From the NCBI GenBank assembly GCA_000437595.1, contig FR899896.1, forward strand, positions 1-20,775: a stretch of 20,775 nucleotides of DNA, given 5' to 3'. Each line of letters starts with the position of its first letter. Position 1 is the first letter of the stretch. The translations under genes and the position numbers were made by a program. This stretch comes from Faecalibacterium sp. CAG:74. Its GTDB lineage: Bacteria > Bacillota > Clostridia > Christensenellales > Aristaeellaceae. The notes below the pieces were generated by a model. That model was not told the origin of the DNA, did not search any database, and saw nothing but the letters and a program-made list of their open reading frames with translations. Below are positions 15,489-20,775 of this stretch, piece after piece.

Positions 15489-17231
15489 TTACTCTTCCAC
15501 CAGCTGAATTTTCCGCACGTCGCTTTCGCTGACGGTCATGAAAAGCGTCCGCTGGTTGGTGTAAATGACCATGCCGGGAGCGGCGCCGCCGGGCTTCTTG
15601 ACGTAGCGGCGGAGCGTGTAGTCAATCGGCACGCCGGAGGAATTCTGCCCCTTGGAGTACCACGCGGCAAGAATCGCGGCTTCCAAAAGCGTCTGGCGCG
15701 GAATCTCTCCTTCTTGGCGGATGATGACGTGGCTGCCGGGCATGTCCTTGGCGTGCAGCCACGTTTCGTTCGGGCGCGCGTCCCCGGTCAGGCGGTCGTT
15801 CTGCGCGGCATTTTTGCCGACGTAGATGTCGATGCCGTCCGTCGAACGGTAGTGGTACGGCTTGGATTTCGGCAGCGCCTTCTGCTGGCGGCGGTTGACG
15901 CCCTTGCGGATGTAGCCCGCGCGCATCAAATCCTGCCGGATTTCCTCCAATTCGCTTTCGCCGATGCACTTGCCCACGTCCAGCAGCGTGCCTTCCAGAT
16001 AGTCCAGCTCCTTGAGCGTCTTTTCCTTCTGCTCGGCGGCAATCTCCCGCGTCGTCCGCGCCTTTTGGTACTTCTTGAAGTACCGCTGGGCGTTCTGCAC
16101 AGGGGTCAGCTGATTATCCAGCGGAATCGTCATGCTGCCGCCGTTTTCGTCGTAGAAATTCGGCAGTGTCGCTTCAGTCTGCCCCTTTTTCAGCTGCCAC
16201 AGGTTCGCGTTGATGATCTCGCCCATGATGCGGTATTCGTCCATCCGCGCGGCGCTGGACAAGTCCTCCTCCTGCTGGGCGAGTTTCTTTTCGCAGCGTT
16301 CAATCTGCCCCTTGAGCAGCTTGACCATGGACGCGCTCTTCTGGTTGATGCGATCCTGCTGGTCACGCGCGCCGAAATAGCGTTCGAGCGCCTGCGACAC
16401 AGTCGGGTACGGCTTCTGCCGATCCAAATCGCGGCTCAAATATGGGAATGGGAAGATGTCCGCCGGTTCGCCCTGCTCATCCTCCAATACGCGCGGGTCA
16501 GCCATCTGCGGCAGGCGGCGCAGCAGCTCCGCAAGGCGCGCCGCCGTTTCGGGCAGATTGTCCGTGCGGTCGCTTCCGGCGGGCAGCACACGATAAGCAA
16601 GTTCCTTCGCCGCCGGGTTCGACAGTCCCGACACGCTGGCGGCAAGCGCCTTTTGCAGCGGCACATTCCCCTGCGCTTCGAGCTTGGCAAGCAGGTTTTC
16701 CGCTTCGGCGTCTTCCGGGGCGATTTTGTCCTGCGCGGGCGGCGGCAGGTACGGCAGCCCCGGCTGAATCTGGCGCACGCGGCTCATGTCCGCGCTGACG
16801 TGCCGCGCCGCTTCAAGGATTCGCCCGTCCTCATCCAGCAGCATCAAATTGCTGTGCCGCCCCATGATTTCCAGCACCAGCCGGCGCAGGACGTGGTCGC
16901 CCAGTTCATTCACCGTGTCAATATCGACGTGAATCACGCGGTCGCCGTGCATTTGCTGGATGCTCAAAATACGCCCGCTGAGGATTTGCTTGCGCAGGAG
17001 CATACAGAACATCGGCGGTTCGAGCGGATTCGGGAAATTCAAATTCGTGAAGTGGCAGCGCGCATTGTTCGGCGACGCGCACAGCAGCAGCCGATGATTC
17101 GCCGCTCCCGCGCGAACCAGCAGCACAATGGTATCCTTTTCCGGCTGCGTGATGCGGTCGATTCTCCCGCCCGGCAGAATCGCGTTCATCTCCCGCGTCG
17201 CAAACCCCAGTGTCAAGCCATCCATCGGCAT
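15489..17231 (-). CDS. rqcH: RqcH/NFACT ribosome quality-control protein
   Basis: 580 residues from the ATG at 17231, preceded by GGAGGTG; an in-frame start at 17423 would run through the hairpin repeats and has no site. RqcH binds large subunits blocked by peptidyl-tRNA and adds alanine tails that mark the stalled chain for degradation. The NFACT-N domain (1-~180) carries the Asp97-Arg98 pair (MHGDRV), at the positions needed for tRNA selection and tailing in the Bacillus protein. A helix-hairpin-helix and coiled-coil region (~300-430) follows. The NFACT-R domain (~459-575) has DGIDIYVGKNAAQND and ETWLHAKDMPGSHVII. Older names include fibronectin-binding protein A homologue. The expected 5' leader contains the whole repeat array at 17248-17413. 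Confidence 0.95.
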   Translation of the reverse strand: MPMDGLTLGFATREMNAILPGGRIDRITQPEKDTIVLLVRAGAANHRLLLCASPNNARCHFTNLNFPNPLEPPMFCMLLRKQILSGRILSIQQMHGDRVIHVDIDTVNELGDHVLRRLVLEIMGRHSNLMLLDEDGRILEAARHVSADMSRVRQIQPGLPYLPPPAQDKIAPEDAEAENLLAKLEAQGNVPLQKALAASVSGLSNPAAKELAYRVLPAGSDRTDNLPETAARLAELLRRLPQMADPRVLEDEQGEPADIFPFPYLSRDLDRQKPYPTVSQALERYFGARDQQDRINQKSASMVKLLKGQIERCEKKLAQQEEDLSSAARMDEYRIMGEIINANLWQLKKGQTEATLPNFYDENGGSMTIPLDNQLTPVQNAQRYFKKYQKARTTREIAAEQKEKTLKELDYLEGTLLDVGKCIGESELEEIRQDLMRAGYIRKGVNRRQQKALPKSKPYHYRSTDGIDIYVGKNAAQNDRLTGDARPNETWLHAKDMPGSHVIIRQEGEIPRQTLLEAAILAAWYSKGQNSSGVPIDYTLRRYVKKPGGAAPGMVIYTNQRTLFMTVSESDVRKIQLVEE

Positions 17232-17247
17232 AAGATAACACCTCCAA

Positions 17248-17291
17248 CCAGAGGCTCTGCCTCTGGACTCTGCCAAAGGGTCTTCGACCCT
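17248..17291. repeat. Chain of two short hairpins upstream of rqcH
   Basis: CCAGAGGC-TCT-GCCTCTGG (17248-17266) and AGGGTC-TTC-GACCCT (17277-17291), with an 'ACTCTGCCAA' spacer. The first equals the hairpin at 7998 apart from one loop base; the second continues into module A exactly as at 1-45. It begins 11 nt upstream of the rqcH ribosome binding site. Confidence 0.7.
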
Positions 17292-17305
17292 CTGGACTCC
17301 CTTTC

Positions 17306-17351
17306 GCGCGATTGAGTTGCGCGCGATTGCATACTGTGTCCGCGTGTTTAT
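17306..17351 (+). repeat. Module A of the dispersed repeat, diverged copy
   Basis: Starts GCGCGATTGAGTTG and keeps the CGCGTGTTTATG end, with changes in the middle relative to 28-74 and 8050-8099. It abuts module B directly, showing that the two blocks form one composite element. Confidence 0.65.
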
Positions 17352-17413
17352 GCAGGGATTTCGCCTCTGCGGAGGCGACAAGGGGGCTTTGCGCTCGCCC
17401 CCTTGACCCCTTC
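17352..17413 (+). repeat. Two-hairpin repeat (module B), forward copy
   Basis: GCAGGGATT, then hairpin 1 TCGCCTC (17361-17367), loop TGCG, GAGGCGA (17372-17378); then hairpin 2 CAAGGGGGC (17379-17387), 9-nt loop, GCCCCCTTG (17397-17405); then ACCCCTTCG. Both stems are perfect. It lies within the predicted rqcH leader, in the opposite sense to that gene. Confidence 0.8.
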
Positions 17414-17451
17414 GCCTCCCCATCTAAGTTTGTTGAGCTGTATCGCGGCTG

Positions 17452-17481
17452 ATTTTAGTTAGTGTGCCTATCGTTTTTCAA
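17452..17481 (-). promoter_or_regulatory. Predicted promoter of rqcH
   Basis: Minus strand: -35 TTGAAA (17481-17476), 18-bp spacer, -10 TAAAAT (17457-17452). Transcription from here would give a leader of about 215 nt covering modules B and A and the hairpin chain. The two B copies at 17352 and 17525 flank it in opposite orientation. Confidence 0.6.
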
Positions 17482-17524
17482 CGTAACGGCATAAACCAAC
17501 CGCAAGCAACCCCAAAAGCAGCGG

Positions 17525-17592
17525 CGCCGAAGGTTTCCAAAGGGCGAGCGGAAAGCCCTTTGGTCGCCACCGCAGTGGCGAAATTCCTGCGA
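17525..17592 (-). repeat. Two-hairpin repeat (module B), reverse copy
   Basis: Hairpin 2: CCAAAGGGC (17537-17545), 9-nt loop, GCCCTTTGG (17555-17563). Hairpin 1: TCGCCAC (17564-17570), loop CGCA, GTGGCGA (17575-17581). Both are perfect although the sequence is only about 80% identical to the copy at 17352. It is the first thing downstream of the helicase gene. The rest of the gap (17593-17659) shows nothing I can name. Confidence 0.8.
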
Positions 17593-17659
17593 CAAATCAA
17601 GTCAATATAATAGAAGAAATCCATCAAGCACAGCAAGCCGCCAAGCACGCAACCCGCGC

Positions 17660-19921
17660 TCATCGGGTCACCCGCCAATGCTCCGGCATCAGCCGCCGAT
17701 ACGCCGGATAGCTGTACCGGTCATCCAGCAGCAGCGCGACCCCCGTGTCCGTCTCCGTGCGAATCACCCGCCCGACCGCCTGCGTCACCTTCTGCATTCC
17801 CGGCAGCATGTACGCATACAGGAAGCCGTCGCCCAGCGTCCGCTCGAAGTGCGCCCGAAGCACCTCTTGATACAGATTCACCTGCGGCAACCCGACCCCG
17901 ACGACCACCACGCCGTCCAGCTGCCGCCCCGGCAGGTCAATTCCCTCCGAAAACACGCCGCCAAGGACACACAGGCTCAGCACATTTCCGCCCTCCTGCC
18001 GATAAGCATCCAGAAACGCCCTGCGCGCCGCCTCGTCCATCTGCTTCTCCTGCACCTGACACGGCAGCATCAGCCGCTCCGCCGTCATCCGCAGAAATGC
18101 AAAACTGGGGAAAAACACAAGGTACTTGCCGGGTTTTCGCGTCACAAGCGCTGTAATCTGCCGCGCAATCTCCACGCACGCCGATGGCCGGTGCGCATAG
18201 CGCGTGTTCACGTCCACTTGGCGGATTTGCAGGTGCTCCGGCGGAAACGGCGACGGCATGGCGAAACACGCGTCGTCCTCCGCGCCGCCCAAAAGAAGCC
18301 GCATTTCCGGCAGCGGATGCAGCGTCGCGGAAAAGCACGTTACGCCCGAAAGCCCCTGCGTCGCCTGCTGGAAATACCCCGCGCTGTCGAGTGCAAACGC
18401 GGTAATCTTCGGATGCCTGCGCCCCTCCCAGAGTATCGCGTAGTCCGCCGAATCCCGCTGACGGGCGCGGTTGAAAGACAGCAGCGGCATCAGCGTGTCG
18501 CCGAGCCGTCCGCCCGCATCCTCCCACGGGAAATGCTCCTGCCGCGCGTCCATGAACGCATCCGCCAGTGACAAGCATACGCGGTCAAAATCATCCGGCA
18601 GTTTCGGCAGTGTCCCTTCCATCGAGCCGTCCTCCGGCAGCAGCAGGTTGTCCACCGCGCGAATCACGTCTGTCATCGCCTTGTACAGCGGATGCTTCTT
18701 CCCCGCCGCCTTGCCGACGACCGTCCGCAGCTTCCGCAGTCCGGCGGAATCCACCGACCCGGACAGCATATCGCGAATCCGCTCCGGCAGGTGGTGCGCC
18801 TCGTCGATGAGCAGCGTCACGTCGCGTGTTGCGTCGAAAATCCGCCGGATGTGCACCGCCGGGTCAAGCGCATAGTTGTAGTCGCAGATGACCACGTCCG
18901 CGATTTCGCACAGCGACATGGCGAATTCAAACGGGCACAGGCAGTATTTGTCCGCCACCGCCCGCACGTTCTCCGCCGACCAGTCGTCGATGTTCATCAT
19001 TTCCTCAATGGCGTCCGTGTCGCGCAGAAAATGCCCCTTCGCCCGCTCGCAGTAATCCGGGTGGCACAGCGTGTGTGTCGGGCATTGCTTGTCCTTCGCG
19101 TCAATCACCAGTGCCCAGAGGTGCAGCGTCTGCTGATGCAGGCGCGTCAGCGCGTCGAGCGCCCCCTGTCGCTGCGTCGTGCGCGCAGTGAGGTAGTAAA
19201 CCTGTCCCGTCAGCCCCTCGCCAAGCGCTTTGAGCGCCGGAAAGAGCGTCGCGGAGGATTTGCCCGTGCCCGTGGGCATACAGGCGAAGAGCCGCTTTTT
19301 CCGCTTGATGGCGGTGTACACCTGCACCGCCATCTCCCGCTGACCCGGTCGGTAATTGGCATACGGGAATTTCAGCGCGGCGAGCGACGCGTTCCGCGCC
19401 TGCGTGTGCCGCCGAACCGCCCGAATCCGCCGCAGATACGGCAGCAGCACCGACTGGAATTCCGCCCGACATTCTTCCGCCGTCAGCCGCTCCGGAAATT
19501 CCCCCTGCACCTTCCCGCGCCGCGTCACATACACCACGCGCACGTCCACCGCCGGAAGCCCGCGCGTCACGCAGAGCATATGCCCATAGCAGACCGCCTG
19601 CATCCGGTGTGCGGGAATCGGCGCTTCCGGCGGATGTTCCCCCTGCCAGAGCTTGATTTCCTCCACGCACGGGACGTCGGCTGCGTCACGGAAGGCGTCC
19701 ATCCGCCCGCCGAGGACGAGCGTCAATTCCTCGTCCTCTACCAAAATCGGCAGATTCAGGGGAACTTCCGCCTGCCAGCCGTCGCCCAGCAGCTTCTGCC
19801 GCGCCTGATGACCCAGCGTGCCGTCCAGCATATCCTGCATCCGCCCGGAGATAAGGCGGATATCCGCGCCGTGCAGGGTAAATTCGACAAGTTCCCGAAC
19901 CGAGACGCGAAGTTCCTCCAC
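17660..19921 (-). CDS. PD-(D/E)XK nuclease fused to XPD/DinG-type iron-sulfur helicase
   Basis: 753 residues from a GTG start with AAGGAG 6 nt upstream. The N-terminal RecB/Cas4-like nuclease domain (~5-170) shows SVRELVEF, D75 in GGRMD, E88-x-K90 in VEEIK and Q108-x3-Y112. The superfamily 2 DNA helicase follows: Walker A MPTGTGKS (215-222), clustered cysteines C280, C286, C291 and C327/C329 for a 4Fe-4S cluster, DEAH at 373-376, SATLHP, and motif VI QAVGRVIRTETD near the end. XPD/DinG enzymes unwind 5' to 3' and act in repair and at D-loops or R-loops. The nuclease residues all seem present, so it probably cuts as well as unwinds. No CRISPR genes are nearby. The downstream gap contains a repeat and no clear terminator. 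Confidence 0.93.
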   Translation of the reverse strand: MEELRVSVRELVEFTLHGADIRLISGRMQDMLDGTLGHQARQKLLGDGWQAEVPLNLPILVEDEELTLVLGGRMDAFRDAADVPCVEEIKLWQGEHPPEAPIPAHRMQAVCYGHMLCVTRGLPAVDVRVVYVTRRGKVQGEFPERLTAEECRAEFQSVLLPYLRRIRAVRRHTQARNASLAALKFPYANYRPGQREMAVQVYTAIKRKKRLFACMPTGTGKSSATLFPALKALGEGLTGQVYYLTARTTQRQGALDALTRLHQQTLHLWALVIDAKDKQCPTHTLCHPDYCERAKGHFLRDTDAIEEMMNIDDWSAENVRAVADKYCLCPFEFAMSLCEIADVVICDYNYALDPAVHIRRIFDATRDVTLLIDEAHHLPERIRDMLSGSVDSAGLRKLRTVVGKAAGKKHPLYKAMTDVIRAVDNLLLPEDGSMEGTLPKLPDDFDRVCLSLADAFMDARQEHFPWEDAGGRLGDTLMPLLSFNRARQRDSADYAILWEGRRHPKITAFALDSAGYFQQATQGLSGVTCFSATLHPLPEMRLLLGGAEDDACFAMPSPFPPEHLQIRQVDVNTRYAHRPSACVEIARQITALVTRKPGKYLVFFPSFAFLRMTAERLMLPCQVQEKQMDEAARRAFLDAYRQEGGNVLSLCVLGGVFSEGIDLPGRQLDGVVVVGVGLPQVNLYQEVLRAHFERTLGDGFLYAYMLPGMQKVTQAVGRVIRTETDTGVALLLDDRYSYPAYRRLMPEHWRVTR

Positions 19922-20013
19922 GGCGCGCTCCTTTCCGACAAAAAGCGGCAGACAGCTGCTTCGCCATCTGCCGCTCTGACTGCCTATTTTGCGCTATTTT
20001 CTGCATAGCGCGC

Positions 20014-20076
20014 ACAGGGATTTCGCTCCTGTGGGAGCGAGTCGGGGGCTTTCCGGTCGCCCCGACACCCCTTCGG
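20014..20076 (+). repeat. Two-hairpin repeat (module B), copy between divIVA and the helicase gene
   Basis: Hairpin 1: TCGCTCC (20023-20029), loop TGTG, GGAGCGA (20034-20040). Hairpin 2: GTCGGGG (20041-20047) with CCCCGAC (20060-20066). The bottom of stem 2 is GTC/GAC here against CAA/TTG at 17379, a paired change. The 200-bp gap 19922-20122 holds this element and, on its left, a degenerate module A (GCGC...GCGC). Confidence 0.75.
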
Positions 20077-20122
20077 CTACCACTTTTGCAGTAGTCTTAA
20101 CCGAAAGTGTTTTGCGTGAACC

Positions 20123-20593
20123 TTACAGCAGCTTGCTCAGACCATTCAGGGCATTCTGCGCCTGCTCGTAGTAGGACTTTGCCGACGCTTTCAGGCTGTT
20201 CACCTGCGCGGTCAGGTCTTCCTTCTGCTTCGTCAGGTCGCTCAGCTGCTGACGAGCCTCGTTCTCTGCGTTCGCCAGAATCTGGGATGCCTTCGTCTGC
20301 GCATCCGCAATCGTCTGATCCTTGACGCGCTTCGCCATTTCGAGAATCTCGCGGAAGCTGTCGTCCGTCGCCGCTTCCGGGCGGGTCTGCTGGGGCACGG
20401 TATTGCTGCCGTTCGCCTGCGCCGCCTTCAGCTGCGCAATTTCCTGCCGCAGGGTGTTCATTTCCGCGTCGCGGCGGTCAAACTCGTCGCAAATCTGGTC
20501 GAGGTATTCATCAACCTCCTGCTGATTGAAGCCCTTCGCCACCGTGCTGAATTTCTTGTCCAGAATGCTGTCCACCGTAATCCGCTGTTCCAT
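20123..20593 (-). CDS. divIVA: DivIVA-family cell division/polarity protein
   Basis: 156 residues. DivIVA binds negatively curved membrane at septa and poles and recruits division or wall-growth partners. The N-terminal DivIVA domain (~5-55) has ITVDSILDKKFSTVAKGFNQQEVDEYLDQI. A Gln/Asn/Pro linker (~57-75) and a long coiled coil (~78-150, heptad-rich, no Pro) follow, giving the usual architecture at a slightly short length. AAGGAG precedes the ATG. It lies 33 nt after ylmH, the order found at the end of the Gram-positive dcw cluster, so transcription probably comes from genes beyond the window. Confidence 0.95.
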   Translation of the reverse strand: MEQRITVDSILDKKFSTVAKGFNQQEVDEYLDQICDEFDRRDAEMNTLRQEIAQLKAAQANGSNTVPQQTRPEAATDDSFREILEMAKRVKDQTIADAQTKASQILANAENEARQQLSDLTKQKEDLTAQVNSLKASAKSYYEQAQNALNGLSKLL

Positions 20594-20626
20594 TGTCGCT
20601 GCTCCTTTCTAATGCTTCCTTATGTT

Positions 20627-20775
20627 TTATGATGACCTTTCCCGTTTGAATACTTCCAATTGGATGCTGATTCTATCTTTGCGCGTCCGACCGCCGATTT
20701 CCGTCAGTCGAATGCGCCCAAAACCACGGATGGAGAGCAGATCGCCCGCTTCCAGCAGGGTATCAACGCGCTCTT
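20627..20775 (-). CDS. ylmH: YlmH-type S4-domain RNA-binding protein, C-terminal part
   Basis: Only the last 49 codons are inside the window; the 5' end lies beyond position 20775. The visible part reads ERVDTLLEAGDLLSIRGFGR and then IGGRTRKDRISIQLEVFKRE before TAA, the typical end of an S4 RNA-binding domain in YlmH. YlmH is encoded next to divIVA in many Bacillota and has been linked to rescue of stalled large ribosomal subunits, the same broad process as RqcH encoded about 3.4 kb away. Confidence 0.85.
   Translation of the reverse strand, partial: ERVDTLLEAGDLLSIRGFGRIRLTEIGGRTRKDRISIQLEVFKRERSS

Noticed and set aside
15714..17315. Plus-strand open frame of 533 codons opposite rqcH
   Set aside because: Antisense shadow of a clearly conserved gene, Arg/His/Gln-rich, without start signals.
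17478..17678. 66-codon minus-strand frame with a hydrophobic start overlapping the helicase stop (ATGA)
   Set aside because: The overlap and hydrophobic stretch are tempting, but the second half is simply module B read in its open frame, as at the other copies, and no convincing ribosome binding site is present. A short coupled membrane peptide is not fully excluded.
19989..20171. Small plus-strand frame through the module B copy near divIVA
   Set aside because: The same peptide-like pattern appears wherever module B occurs because the repeat lacks stops in that frame; there is no start signal and it runs into divIVA antisense.
1..20775. tRNA, rRNA, insertion sequence or prophage genes
   Set aside because: I found no cloverleaf-like segment, rRNA block, transposase, integrase or phage gene in any intergenic gap.

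Overview
The window looks like a G+C-rich member of the Clostridia (Bacillota), probably a gut-type lineage; this is inferred from gene content, not from a database match. The supporting signs are AGGAGG-type ribosome binding sites before nearly every gene, sigma-A promoters with 17-18 bp spacers, the ylmH-divIVA pair from the end of a Gram-positive division cluster, an RqcH/NFACT protein, a CCA-adding enzyme, and an rpsM-rpsK-rpsD-rpoA-rplQ operon in which S4 lacks the zinc cysteines. I cannot place it more finely.

Layout, left to right. 1-437 is non-coding and full of short hairpin repeats. 438-2558 (minus) encodes a polytopic membrane protein ending in a PlsC-like acyltransferase domain. 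Divergent from it, 2747-7913 (plus) is a likely three-gene operon: a small two-helix membrane protein and two secreted paralogues that join an unassigned, possibly propeller-like N-terminal half to a family-1 solute-binding half; a strong terminator closes it. After a second repeat-rich gap, 8401-9078 encodes an OmpR-type regulator whose receiver has lost the phospho-accepting aspartate. Facing terminators separate it from the alpha-type ribosomal operon on the minus strand (9238-12380), which here has its own promoter and a leader of about 300 nt. The divergent cca gene (TTG start) and a Mn-type CDF metal exporter overlap by 4 bp and end at a strong hairpin. The remaining genes are on the minus strand: rqcH, a PD-(D/E)XK nuclease-XPD/DinG helicase fusion, divIVA, and the last 49 codons of ylmH.

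The central housekeeping genes cover transcription (RNAP alpha), translation (S13, S11, S4, L17), tRNA maturation (CCA end), rescue of stalled large subunits (RqcH) and cell division/polarity (YlmH, DivIVA). The left third (acyltransferase, tandem secreted binding proteins, pseudo-receiver regulator) is accessory in character.

The most striking pattern is a dispersed non-coding repeat, built from two adjacent hairpins, that occupies most of the larger intergenic gaps on both strands. Its copies differ in sequence, yet most differences fall as compensating pairs in the two stems, which argues that the folded form is being maintained. Separate chains of short 'GGGGC-GTT-GCCCC'-like hairpins and a third conserved block (module A) accompany it in a repeated order.
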